A program made the position numbers and the translations under genes. A stretch of 64,000 bases of DNA, taken from positions 156,081 through 220,080 of the forward strand of contig JAPLVR010000006.1 in NCBI GenBank assembly GCA_026397015.1. The letters run 5' to 3'. This DNA comes from Candidatus Iainarchaeum sp. GTDB taxonomy: Archaea; Iainarchaeota; Iainarchaeia; Iainarchaeales; JAAZKV01. The notes under the pieces are model-generated. The model saw only the letters and a list, made by a program, of their open reading frames with translations, made no database searches and had not been told where the DNA came from. The first letter of the stretch is position 1. The number at the start of each line of letters is the position of its first letter. Of the stretch, positions 1 through 8,989 are shown one piece after another.

Positions 1-60
1 ACAATTTAAGCAAAGCGATTTTCACCGCGCACAAAAAATAGAGATTTAATTAAAATCGAA

Positions 61-255
61 TTATTGCTTTGCTTTTTGTTCTGCAAGCCTTGTGATGTAA
101 CCTGCGACAATATTCCTGCTCGGTTTTGAAAGGCCAAGCTCCATTGTATTCAGAAATTTTTTGTTCTTCTCATAGTCGCCGCCGACCTTATCCGGGAATT
201 CCCTAAGCAGGACCTCAGAGCGGTATTTCAAAGACTTTGCAACAGATTTTCCCAT
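61..255 (-). CDS. rps17e: 30S ribosomal protein S17e
   Basis: 64 aa; FPDKVGGDYEKNKKFL...SRNIVAGYITRL matches the S17e signature. Confidence 0.9.
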   Translation of the reverse strand: MGKSVAKSLKYRSEVLLREFPDKVGGDYEKNKKFLNTMELGLSKPSRNIVAGYITRLAEQKAKQ

Positions 256-280
256 GAAAACACCAAATTAAACTTGCCAA

Positions 281-589
281 TTATTCCAGGTCAATTACTC
301 TTGTTTTGCCGTTGGGATACTTCCTCAAAATGCTCAGGGGCAAAACATGCTCGTTGTATTCTTTCTCGGAAACTTCAAGCATTGACATTTCCCTAGTTCC
401 CTTTACCATCGGAGGCGCGCCCAGCGAAAGCTGAAGGCTCCTCGCGGATAAAACCCTTGTCATCTCAAAACGAGTTAATCTTACCAACGGCTCACCAACA
501 AGAATAGGTTCAAGAGAAGCTTTAAAAAAGTAATCCTGAAACAAGCCCAAATGACTGTTATTATGCCCAACGGGAATTCCGTCTCTCAA
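281..589 (-). CDS. rpoK: DNA-directed RNA polymerase subunit K (Rpb6-like); true start may be internal
   Basis: LTRFEMTRVLSARSLQLSLGAPP...VLPLSILRKYPNGK is typical of archaeal RpoK. Confidence 0.9.
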   Translation of the reverse strand: MRDGIPVGHNNSHLGLFQDYFFKASLEPILVGEPLVRLTRFEMTRVLSARSLQLSLGAPPMVKGTREMSMLEVSEKEYNEHVLPLSILRKYPNGKTRVIDLE

Positions 590-2063
590 TTTTTGAGCTC
601 AAAGAAAAAGCCCTTATCTCCGGCTGAGGAAGGCAGTACTCCTTCGAAAAACTCTTTGCAAGTGCAAGAGAAGAAAAGCCCCTCACAAATGCCCCTTTTT
701 GGTCGGCATAAAGAACGCGATAACCGCGTTTTTCGGAAAACTCTTTAAACTTGCAGATCGTTGATTCCTGGACAGAGTTTATCGTGCCCGCAATTGAAGG
801 CGAGAAAAATTTTGAGTTGAGATTCATCAGTTGAAAAGGAATTTCCATTAAAATTCCGCCGAGCAACCTCGCTTGAATCATGGAAAACCAGTAAACGGGA
901 TCTGTTTTGGTGAAAAGAGAATGACCGGATTTTTCAACATAAGAATTTAGCGCGACAATTTCAGAATTTATCCCGGAAATTTCTTTTGAAAAAAAGCTTT
1001 CCTCGTTTTTGCAGAACCAGCTTAGCAAATGGTTCTTTCCAAACGACGCCTTTTCATTTGTGAGAAGGCGCTTTGCGTCGCCCAGAGGCACTAATTCTTT
1101 TTGCCCGTTAAAAAAAGGCCCGACAGGATAGTTTTTCAAAAAAAACTCCCTTCTTTTCTCCAAGCGAGCTTCATGGAACGGCTTTTCATCGTGAAATTTT
1201 TTTGAAAAATTGTTTGAAGAGCTCTCAAAAAAAACCGCGTCTTCATTAAATATTACTTCAATCATCGAATCCGGGTAAAGATTTTTGTCGTCAACTGTTA
1301 TTGGGGAACAGCAGGAACAATTCTTTGTCTCCAGACCAATATTGAAAAAATTTTTGGTGAACATTTGAGCCCACACCGGAGAAAAATCTATTTCAGAGAT
1401 ATTTTCATAGTGGCCGAGCGGGGCAAACTCTTTTACGGCATAAAATTTTTCATTTTCTTTGAATGTAAATGGCATGCCTGTTTTGAAATACATATTCTCC
1501 AGAAAAATTTCGGTGGCGTCCTTTGAAGATTCCGGTGCATTTTCCATTTTTACCGAAAGAATGCGTGAGAGCGCCGCTTTTTCCACGAGCGCGACCGTTC
1601 CGTCTTCATCAATTCGAACCGCTTCGCCGAAAGGAATTTTTTTTGTCAGAAAAAAACCGATATCGGAAAAATAATTTTTTGTTTTCATCGGGCCGAAATC
1701 TGTGAGTTCGAATTCGTCAAAAAATTTCCATTTATTTTCCAGCAAAAATTGCCTTTCCGGTTCGAGGAGCAGCGGCTTTTCTCCAAAGGCTCGTGCGAAA
1801 ACATTCGATATTTTTTTTAGTTCTGAAAATGAAACGGTTTCGATGCGCTTCTTCTCATTTTCCCCCGAAACCTTAAATTTTTTGATGCCAAGGGAGAGCA
1901 GCAAATCTTCAAGCTGTCCGTTCGAAAGCTTCGTGGAGAAATTAATGAAAGGAAAAAAGGTAAAGCGGTGCGCTGCCTTTTTGCTTTCGTCCGAGAACTC
2001 GGCAAGAACCTGCTGCTTCTCCTCGCGGTACGCTACATTAGTCAAGTAAGCGTGTGTTGGCAT
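561..2063 (-). CDS. Inactivated family-B DNA polymerase-like protein (PolB2-like)
   Basis: YENISEIDFSPVWAQM...NFFNIGLETKNCSCC resembles the PolB motif A region; RGYRVLYADQKGAFV resembles motif C (YxDTDS) with catalytic residues replaced. Confidence 0.55.
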   Translation of the reverse strand: MPTHAYLTNVAYREEKQQVLAEFSDESKKAAHRFTFFPFINFSTKLSNGQLEDLLLSLGIKKFKVSGENEKKRIETVSFSELKKISNVFARAFGEKPLLLEPERQFLLENKWKFFDEFELTDFGPMKTKNYFSDIGFFLTKKIPFGEAVRIDEDGTVALVEKAALSRILSVKMENAPESSKDATEIFLENMYFKTGMPFTFKENEKFYAVKEFAPLGHYENISEIDFSPVWAQMFTKNFFNIGLETKNCSCCSPITVDDKNLYPDSMIEVIFNEDAVFFESSSNNFSKKFHDEKPFHEARLEKRREFFLKNYPVGPFFNGQKELVPLGDAKRLLTNEKASFGKNHLLSWFCKNEESFFSKEISGINSEIVALNSYVEKSGHSLFTKTDPVYWFSMIQARLLGGILMEIPFQLMNLNSKFFSPSIAGTINSVQESTICKFKEFSEKRGYRVLYADQKGAFVRGFSSLALAKSFSKEYCLPQPEIRAFSLSSKIERRNSRWA

Positions 2064-2087
2064 GAAAAGTGGTTTATTTTCTTTTAT

Positions 2088-2477
2088 TTAAAAAGGCTTT
2101 GAGGGTTCCATGCCGGTGGAACCGAAAAACCTGGTTCGGCGGATTTTGCCCCGCATCCTTCTTGTCGGCAGATGTTTCATCCGAAAAAGTCTTAGAGAAG
2201 CTTTTGGATCGGCAACATTTCTTGCAACGGTTTTGAAAACGGAGCCGCTTCTTCTGAGGCGGGCATCTTCTTTCGCTTTTCTCGCAAATTGTTCCCGAAT
2301 TGATTTTGAAAACAAATCAACTTTTTGTTCGCGCGACAACTTTGAAGGTTTTGTTCGAAATGGTGCAGCGTCGCGAGCCCGCCACGCGCCGAATACTTCC
2401 TTCACGGCGGCGTCTGCCCGCGCATGTTCACGAACGCTTTGATTAAGTCTTCTTCTGAAAAGCGCCCTTCTCACCAT
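2088..2477 (-). CDS. Hypothetical basic protein
   Basis: 129-aa ORF, strongly Arg/Lys-rich, in the minus-strand gene run. Confidence 0.4.
   Translation of the reverse strand: MVRRALFRRRLNQSVREHARADAAVKEVFGAWRARDAAPFRTKPSKLSREQKVDLFSKSIREQFARKAKEDARLRRSGSVFKTVARNVADPKASLRLFRMKHLPTRRMRGKIRRTRFFGSTGMEPSKPF
2091..2121 (-). repeat. Copy a of the CACCGGCACG intergenic element
   Basis: rc: TTCCACCGGCATGGAACCCTCAAAGCCTTTTT. Confidence 0.6.
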
Positions 2478-2576
2478 TCAATCTCCTAATGAGAATTCGG
2501 TCTTTGAAGGATATAAATTTTTTGGGTGCCGCTTAAATGGGTTTTTAATCCGAATAAAAAAATGTCAAGCCAAAAA

Positions 2577-4157
2577 TCACAAAAAAGTGTCCGCCTCATC
2601 TTCCGCCGATTCCTGCGAGGCGGCATACATTTTCGCGGCTTCCTCAAGCGAAAACTCGTGCTTGCTCGGCTGCGACTTTCTGTTGCGCACCCTGAAAAAG
2701 GTCGGCGCATTAACTGCCTCGCCCAAAAGCAACGCTTCACCTACACGAAGGGAAGAGACAAGGTCCATGCTAGATTTGTCAAGGGCTTCGCTGCTCTGTG
2801 CAATATGATCCAAATCGTAGGGATTGGTTATTCGCAAAATTACATTAGTATTGCAGTTTGCAAGAGTTGTAGTGTCAAGGTGCTTTGGGCGCTGGGAAAT
2901 TATCACAAGAGAGGCGCCGAACTTCCTTCCTTCTCTTGCAATCGTCCGCAGTATTCCCTTTGCAATCGCATGCTCTTCCCCCGTTTTTTCAGGGATGAAG
3001 TTATGCGCCTCTTCAAGGAAAAGAGAAAAGGGCGGAACTCTTTTGGAACGCCTTGAATGGAACAATTTGTGCGCAAAGTAAGCGACAATTATCTGTTTCT
3101 TGCGCTGTGAAATAATCCCGCTTAAGTCGATTACCGTTAACTGCCCGGATTTAACCAAATCTAAAACGCTTGGGTTGTCAATCTTTGAAAACAAATCCAA
3201 GTCTTCGAGCTCGCCGACGGTTGCCAAAATCGTTGAAGCGGTTTTTTCATTCAAATCCGACTGCATCACCTCTGTTTTAATTGTGTTTAAATCGAAGGGA
3301 CCGACACCAGATTTCATCTCCGAAGAAAGTTTTGAAATTATTGAGGAAAGGTCGCGCCTTTGGGGCGTTGAAAGTTTCGGCAAAATCATTGAGAGAAACG
3401 CAGAGTCAAGTTTTGAAGCCGCAATCTTAACTTTTGAAGCGTCAACAATCCGCGTTTTCGAAGAAAAATCAACATATTTTTTATCCTTCACGGGCTCGCC
3501 GAAACACGTGTACTCGCCGTGAATATCAAAAACAATTACTGCCACCTGCCCCTGTTCTTTTTTCCGCGAAAGCAATTCTTCTATCAGCGACGCGGCGAAA
3601 ACAGATTTTCCTGCTCCGCTCAACGCAAGGACTGCAAGATGCTTTTGCAGCAAACGGGAGAGATTTGGCGAAACTTCAACGTTGTGAAATTGCATCGTTC
3701 CAAGCTTCAATCCCTCGTTGTCGAAACCCAAAAATTCTGTCAACCGCGAATCATCAGCCTTGAAAACTTTTGTTCCGGGAGAAGGGGGAAAGGTGGTGCG
3801 CTCAACAATAACTTTTCCTTCGGAATTTTTTTTGAACACACCGAGCGGCTTCGCCTTTCCGAGCAAAAACTCCCATTCGGCGGTCGGAAACTTCCTCTCC
3901 AACTCCTCTCCGATTTCTTTAACGGAATCAGGGCGCTCAAAATACTTATTCGTTTTTATCACATCATTTATGCGGCAAATCATTGTGCCCTCCGAATACT
4001 CGAGCTCGACAAACATCCCTTTGTGCGCCTTTCCGTTGTTAACGACAAAATCGACGGTTGAGGGCGAAGGGCCTTCGAAAGTGGAAACCACTGTTCCCAA
4101 AACTTCCCTTGCACCTTCAGCATTTTTGCCACTCGTTTCTTTTACTTTCACAACCAT
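2577..4157 (-). CDS. herA: HerA DNA-repair helicase/ATPase
   Basis: Walker A ALSGAGKSVFAASLIEEL, Walker B FSLFLEEAHNFIP, HerA N-terminal barrel; nurA nearby. Confidence 0.92.
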   Translation of the reverse strand: MVVKVKETSGKNAEGAREVLGTVVSTFEGPSPSTVDFVVNNGKAHKGMFVELEYSEGTMICRINDVIKTNKYFERPDSVKEIGEELERKFPTAEWEFLLGKAKPLGVFKKNSEGKVIVERTTFPPSPGTKVFKADDSRLTEFLGFDNEGLKLGTMQFHNVEVSPNLSRLLQKHLAVLALSGAGKSVFAASLIEELLSRKKEQGQVAVIVFDIHGEYTCFGEPVKDKKYVDFSSKTRIVDASKVKIAASKLDSAFLSMILPKLSTPQRRDLSSIISKLSSEMKSGVGPFDLNTIKTEVMQSDLNEKTASTILATVGELEDLDLFSKIDNPSVLDLVKSGQLTVIDLSGIISQRKKQIIVAYFAHKLFHSRRSKRVPPFSLFLEEAHNFIPEKTGEEHAIAKGILRTIAREGRKFGASLVIISQRPKHLDTTTLANCNTNVILRITNPYDLDHIAQSSEALDKSSMDLVSSLRVGEALLLGEAVNAPTFFRVRNRKSQPSKHEFSLEEAAKMYAASQESAEDEADTFL

Positions 4158-4169
4158 AAAAAACCCCTC

Positions 4170-4892
4170 TCATTTTTTGTTAAGCTCTCCCAAAATTCTG
4201 AAAATTTCATCCAAAGACTTTATTCTGAACTCGGCTTTTATGCCGTGATCACTTTGAATGCGAACCTTCCTTTCAATAATACAATTATGCATGCCGACAG
4301 CACCAGCACCCCCCGCATCCGAAGCCGGAGTATCGCCAACCATCAGACATTCATTTGGTTTAACGCCAAAATGGTTCATTACAAATTCAAAATTTTTTGT
4401 GCTGGGTTTCAAGTCTCCGACAACAAAGCTATACGCTAAAAGGTCAAAATAATCCTTCAAATGGAGTTTTTCTTCGACTTCTTTCATATTGAAGCTTTCA
4501 GTATTGGACAATAAAGCCAACTTGTAGCCCTGTTTCTTAATTTTTTTAAGAGCATTTTCAACATCTGGAAAATAATAAATCTTATCAAACCGGTTGAAAT
4601 AAATTTCATAGAGGGCTTCTTCCAATAACACATTGTCTGCTTCGCCGAATTCCACAAAAAAATCCCTCCGAAGTTCTTCAAACGAACCATATTTTTTTAA
4701 CTGCACCGCACGCTCATAACGCAAAATAAAATCATCTATATCAAAACTCCCTTTTTTCAGAAGAAACCGCAAATGCACGAAATCAATCGTTGGAGGAATG
4801 AGCGTATTCCACAAATCAAAAATCACAACCTTAATCATTTTTTCACCATCAGCTGCCTGCCAAAAAATTTTTTCACCCGAAGGGGCGCGCAT
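4170..4892 (-). CDS. HAD-superfamily hydrolase
   Basis: VVIFDLWNTLIPP, LALLSNTE, MVGDTPASDAGGAGAVG motifs. Confidence 0.85.
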   Translation of the reverse strand: MRAPSGEKIFWQAADGEKMIKVVIFDLWNTLIPPTIDFVHLRFLLKKGSFDIDDFILRYERAVQLKKYGSFEELRRDFFVEFGEADNVLLEEALYEIYFNRFDKIYYFPDVENALKKIKKQGYKLALLSNTESFNMKEVEEKLHLKDYFDLLAYSFVVGDLKPSTKNFEFVMNHFGVKPNECLMVGDTPASDAGGAGAVGMHNCIIERKVRIQSDHGIKAEFRIKSLDEIFRILGELNKK

Positions 4893-5985
4893 TCCTGCGG
4901 AGCATAATCTTCGCTCCGACCTTATCGATTAATTTCTCGTAAATAATATTAATCTCATTTGGGCTAAGCCGCGCCCTCAAATCCGCCTCAATCAAAACAC
5001 TTGGAAAAACATACTCCTTGTGCAAAGCACTCAAAGAAAAAACAACTTCGGCAATTTCGTCCGCACAACCCTTCAAATCCGCTATAGAATTTTTTTTGCA
5101 AATGAACTCGACCCTCAGAGGCTTGTCAAATTTCGAAACCTTCAGGTAAAAAACAAAAATGCTTTCAGACCATTCCTTTGAATAATCCTTCAGAATTGCA
5201 TGGTTATCAGTATTTTTTGTGTAAGGGAAAGCGAATGTTCTTTCGCCCTCGTTCAAAAAATAATCCAAAAAAATCGAGTCGAAGGTTTTTTCGAGCGTAT
5301 TCGGTGCAACTGAAACTCCCTTGGCTTTCGGAAGGATTTCCTCGCGCATTATTTGATTAAACCTTGAGCCCCTCGAATCCTCAACACACGCAATCAAAGT
5401 GCAGCTGTTTTTCTCCGCAATCTTGTAGAGGATTTGAAAGTGTTCGACAATCGATTTGTAATCTTCATTTATTGCGGATTCCCTGCGCGGCTTGTCCTGG
5501 TACTGCGGAACGATTGAGCCGTCGATGAAAAAATATTTTGGCTTAAATTTTTCAATCACCTCGATTGAAAGGGAAACTTCCTTGCGCAAACGCTCTAAGG
5601 AAGTGCTCTGCCCGACCTCGTCATTTTCAAGCGAAGAGCGGAGCATAATCGGTTCGGGAAAGGAAACTATTTTCGGAAAATAAGCGGAGCTTTGAAGCAA
5701 CCCCTTATCATATTCAAAAACCACCCCTGCTGTTTTAATCAGCAGCAAATCAAGGAAAGCAAGTTTTTTCGGGGCGAAGCCGGAATCAACTCCCGCAACT
5801 ACTGCTGAAAGTTGCTCGCGCGCAACTGTTTCGACAATTTTTTCCCCGGAATTCGGCGCATTTTGAAATTTCAAATAAGAAAGTTTGTTTCCCAACGATT
5901 CGTGGAACGAATGATACTGCTGAATAGCAGAAACTGCCCTATCCATAAAATCGTTGATGGCCATGAAGTCAGCCAATAAAAACAA
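4873..5985 (-). CDS. nurA: NurA 5'-3' nuclease
   Basis: VVAGVDSGFAPKK and YFFIDGSIVPQYQDK NurA motifs; next to herA. Confidence 0.85.
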   Translation of the reverse strand: MFLLADFMAINDFMDRAVSAIQQYHSFHESLGNKLSYLKFQNAPNSGEKIVETVAREQLSAVVAGVDSGFAPKKLAFLDLLLIKTAGVVFEYDKGLLQSSAYFPKIVSFPEPIMLRSSLENDEVGQSTSLERLRKEVSLSIEVIEKFKPKYFFIDGSIVPQYQDKPRRESAINEDYKSIVEHFQILYKIAEKNSCTLIACVEDSRGSRFNQIMREEILPKAKGVSVAPNTLEKTFDSIFLDYFLNEGERTFAFPYTKNTDNHAILKDYSKEWSESIFVFYLKVSKFDKPLRVEFICKKNSIADLKGCADEIAEVVFSLSALHKEYVFPSVLIEADLRARLSPNEINIIYEKLIDKVGAKIMLRRNARPFG

Positions 5986-6007
5986 TATAGAAGGAATTCT
6001 TTAATAT

Positions 6008-6038
6008 AAAAAGGTTTGGAAGGGTGCGTGCCAGTGGA
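6008..6038 (-). repeat. Copy b of the CACCGGCACG element
   Basis: rc: TTCCACTGGCACGCACCCTTCCAAACCTTTTT. Confidence 0.6.
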
Positions 6039-6115
6039 AAAATCTAATGGTTTTGCCAGGGCTTTTTTCGCCGGCCCTTGTTTTTCGCCAGCCTTTTTCG
6101 AAAAAAGGCTGATAA

Positions 6116-6146
6116 GAAGATTTGCAGGGAGACGTGCCGGTGGAAA
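6116..6146 (-). repeat. Copy c of the CACCGGCACG element
   Basis: rc: TTCCACCGGCACGTCTCCCTGCAAATCTTCTT. Confidence 0.6.
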
Positions 6147-6395
6147 CTAAAAACCAATTTCTCTTAAAATTTCCTTGGCCTTTTCAGGGGTTAAGCCGTG
6201 CCCCAAAAGATAGCTTTCTACGTAACCCTTCGAAACCCCCTTCCGCCTAAAAAAGCCAGCATCAATCTTTCTTCTCAAAAGAGTTTTTGCAGGGTCTTTG
6301 GTACGAATGGCTCGTACCAAAATCCTGGAAACAGGCGACCCTCCATGATGCGGCTTACCGCCGGGAAACCCTCTTGGTTTTACTACAGGACACAT
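6147..6395 (-). CDS. Hypothetical small basic protein
   Basis: 82-aa ORF, consistent strand context. Confidence 0.4.
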   Translation of the reverse strand: MCPVVKPRGFPGGKPHHGGSPVSRILVRAIRTKDPAKTLLRRKIDAGFFRRKGVSKGYVESYLLGHGLTPEKAKEILREIGF

Positions 6396-6463
6396 ATGAG
6401 ATAACCACTGTAGAGGAAATATAAATGCTTTTCCATTCTGTTAGCCCTAACTAATTTTCAATA

Positions 6464-6494
6464 AAAAAAGGTTTCCGGGCGGCGTGCCGGTGAA
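6464..6494 (-). repeat. Copy d of the CACCGGCACG element
   Basis: rc: TTTCACCGGCACGCCGCCCGGAAACCTTTTTT. Confidence 0.6.
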
Positions 6495-6502
6495 ATCCCA
6501 AA

Positions 6503-7255
6503 TTAACTCCGAGTTGAAATCGCCCTTTTCCTAATTTCAAGTATTTCTGTCCACGTCGTTGGATTCTCGGTAACCAGACGCGCCAAAAAACTTTTCGAAC
6601 ATTTTTGTCCCCATTCCATCTTAAGCCGCACAGCTACAAGAGCTGAACGGAGCCCCAAAATAGCTTCAGCTTTATAATTTTTTACTGGAAAAAACGGCCC
6701 AAACTCAAGATCTTTTATTTTTTTTGATTCGTAGCTTCCGGTCAAAAAATTACTTTGCGCAAACGGATTAAGGCGATTAACGAATAAATCTTGGAAAGTA
6801 AAAGCATAAGCGGCGACTTCATTTCCGCCAAGAATATGAACAAACTCGTGATTCAATAACTCAATAGTCTCAGGGCGCCTCAAAGACCTTTCAGGAACAA
6901 AAATGTGCATACCTTTATTAGTCCGAAATCCGGCCGCTTCCATTTCGCCAGATGCAAACGACAAAGTTGAAAAAATATCGTCAGGAACGATACAAACCCT
7001 TTGAATTAATTTCTGCACTAACACTTTATTATTGCCCAAACCGAGAACCGAAAGAACGCTTCTCGCCTCTTTTCGAAGAGGCGCCGAGAAAGGGCGCCTG
7101 TATCTTTCACGACCATATTTTTGCAAAACCTTGGCCCTTATCCCATTCTGTGCAGCCGATAGGGGATTCATTAGTAATGGATTTTTGGGCTCACGCTTAC
7201 CCATTACTGCTAAAAACTTTTTCGCCCCTTGGGAAGAGCGAGCCGTTGAAACCAT
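6503..7255 (-). CDS. Predicted zinc metallopeptidase-like protein (HExxH)
   Basis: ELLNHEFVHILGGNEVAAYAF; start set at the internal Met because the longer ORF runs towards the tRNA-Ala gene. Confidence 0.55.
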   Translation of the reverse strand: MVSTARSSQGAKKFLAVMGKREPKNPLLMNPLSAAQNGIRAKVLQKYGRERYRRPFSAPLRKEARSVLSVLGLGNNKVLVQKLIQRVCIVPDDIFSTLSFASGEMEAAGFRTNKGMHIFVPERSLRRPETIELLNHEFVHILGGNEVAAYAFTFQDLFVNRLNPFAQSNFLTGSYESKKIKDLEFGPFFPVKNYKAEAILGLRSALVAVRLKMEWGQKCSKSFLARLVTENPTTWTEILEIRKRAISTRS

Positions 7256-7302
7256 GTTTAATTTATGCAAAAGGGCATATTTATTGATTTGTATCCAAAA
7301 AA

Positions 7303-7373
7303 TGGACCGTGCGGGAATCGAACCCACATCGAATCAATGCCATTGATCCAGCCTACCTTTGGCAGAACGGCCC
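7303..7373 (-). tRNA. tRNA-Ala(GGC)
   Basis: Acceptor GGGCCGT/ACGGTCC+A with G3:U70, anticodon arm GATCA-ATGGCAT-TGATT, T-arm GTGGG-TTCGATT-CCCGC. Confidence 0.92.
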
Positions 7374-7454
7374 CGACACGAAAAATAATCTGGGAAAAAT
7401 TATTAAAGCACACCAATCAACACATTCCCGGCCGCACCAAACCATTTAAATACC

Positions 7455-7480
7455 TTCATATGAAGAATAATTCATATGAA
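7455..7480. promoter_or_regulatory. Tandem 10-bp palindromes TTCATATGAA (x2), putative operator
   Basis: Perfect palindromes at 7455-7464 and 7471-7480, 16-bp centre spacing, just after an ATTTAAAT box and overlapping the ArsR-like start codon. Confidence 0.7.
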
Positions 7481-7796
7481 AGTGGAGTCATTTGAACAGG
7501 CCTGCGGGCTCAACTGCTTCGAGATCTTGGGGAACAAACTCAGGGTTTCAATAATAAAATCCCTCATAAAAAAACCGAAAACAGTGCAGAAACTTTGCGA
7601 CGAGCTCAAAAGGGAACAGAGCGCGGTCAGCCACGCGCTCGCGCAGCTGAGGGAATGCAATTTTGTGGATTACAAAAGAAAGGGAAAAGAGAAAGAATAC
7701 TTTCTCAAAAGCGGAATCTTCACCAAAAAAATGAACAAACCGCTGTTCGAAGCCATTGAAGAGCACGCAAAGAAACACTGCAGAGTGAGACGATGA
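7476..7796 (+). CDS. ArsR-family winged-helix transcriptional regulator
   Basis: ILGNKLRVSIIKSLIKKPKTVQKLCDELKREQSAVSHALAQLRE; 4-nt overlap with the cysteine desulfurase. Confidence 0.85.
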   Translation: MKVESFEQACGLNCFEILGNKLRVSIIKSLIKKPKTVQKLCDELKREQSAVSHALAQLRECNFVDYKRKGKEKEYFLKSGIFTKKMNKPLFEAIEEHAKKHCRVRR

Positions 7797-8989
7797 AAAA
7801 ACCGAAGGAAATTTACCTGGATTACAGTGCAACGACGCCTGTGCGCGAAGAAGTGCTGAAAGAGGCGCTGCCTTACTTTTCGGAAAAATTCGGGAACCCG
7901 AGCAGTTTCCATTCACGAGGATTAGAAGCGAAAAATGCGATTGAAAGCGCGAGAAAAAGAATCGCGAAGATTTTGAATTGCGAAGCGGAGGAAATAATTT
8001 TCTGCGGAAGCGGAACAGAAAGCATAAACCTTGCAATAAAAGGAATTGCTTTCCGCGAGCTGGCGAAAGGAAAAAGAGGGCATTTTATTACGCAAAAAAC
8101 GGAGCACGAAGCGGTTCTAAAAACTATGGACTGGCTCAAGAGAATTGGATTTGAAATCACTTACCTCAATGTTGATGAAAACGGATTAATTGATTTGGGA
8201 GAATTGACGCGGAGCATAAAGGAAGACACTTTGTTAGTTTCAATAATGTATGCGAACAACGAAGTGGGAACAATCCAGCCAATAAAAGAAATTGCCGAAA
8301 TTTGCCACAAAAAAAATACTTTACTTCATACAGATGCATGTCAGGCGTCAGAATATTTGGATTTGAACGTAAAAAAACTGGGCGCTGATTTGATGACACT
8401 GAACGGAAGCAAGGTTTATTCGTTCAAAGGAACGGGACTGCTTTACAAAAGAAAAGAAATTGAAATTGAAGCGCTGATACACGGCGGGGGGCAGGAAAGT
8501 GGGGCGAGGTCTGGAACGGAAAATGTGCCGGGAATAGTTGCGCTTGCAAAGGCGCTTGAAATTGCGGAGTGGGAGAAAAAAAAGGAAGCAAAACGTATTA
8601 CGGCGCTGAGGGATTATTTCATTAAAAGAGTGGAAAAGGAAATTCCGAAGGCGAAGCTGAACGGGCACAGGACAAAAAGGCTTCCCAACAACGTCAACTT
8701 TTCATTCGAAGGGATTGAGGGAGAATCGCTCATACTTTACATGAATGAGGAAGGAGTAAGACTCAGCACTGGCTCCGCTTGCAGCTCAAAATCGCTGGAC
8801 CCGAGCCACGTGCTAACAGCAATGGGCATAGACCACGGAACTGCGCACGGAAGCATCAGGTTTTCGCTCGGAAAAGAAACGACAAAAAAAGAATTGGATT
8901 TTGTAATTGGAAAACTCAAGGAAAAGGTAGAATTCTTGAGGAGAATTTCCCCGGTTTGGAAAAAAGGAAAAGGAGTGAGGAAAAAATGA
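7793..8989 (+). CDS. iscS: Cysteine desulfurase (NifS/IscS family)
   Basis: YLDYSATTPVREEV, GGGQESGARSGTENVPGIVAL, STGSACSSKSLDPSHVL. Confidence 0.95.
   Translation: MKKPKEIYLDYSATTPVREEVLKEALPYFSEKFGNPSSFHSRGLEAKNAIESARKRIAKILNCEAEEIIFCGSGTESINLAIKGIAFRELAKGKRGHFITQKTEHEAVLKTMDWLKRIGFEITYLNVDENGLIDLGELTRSIKEDTLLVSIMYANNEVGTIQPIKEIAEICHKKNTLLHTDACQASEYLDLNVKKLGADLMTLNGSKVYSFKGTGLLYKRKEIEIEALIHGGGQESGARSGTENVPGIVALAKALEIAEWEKKKEAKRITALRDYFIKRVEKEIPKAKLNGHRTKRLPNNVNFSFEGIEGESLILYMNEEGVRLSTGSACSSKSLDPSHVLTAMGIDHGTAHGSIRFSLGKETTKKELDFVIGKLKEKVEFLRRISPVWKKGKGVRKK

Noticed and set aside
2110-2442. 110-aa plus-strand ORF antisense to 2088-2477
   Set aside because: No family signature. The minus ORF fits the operon direction better, though neither is strongly supported.
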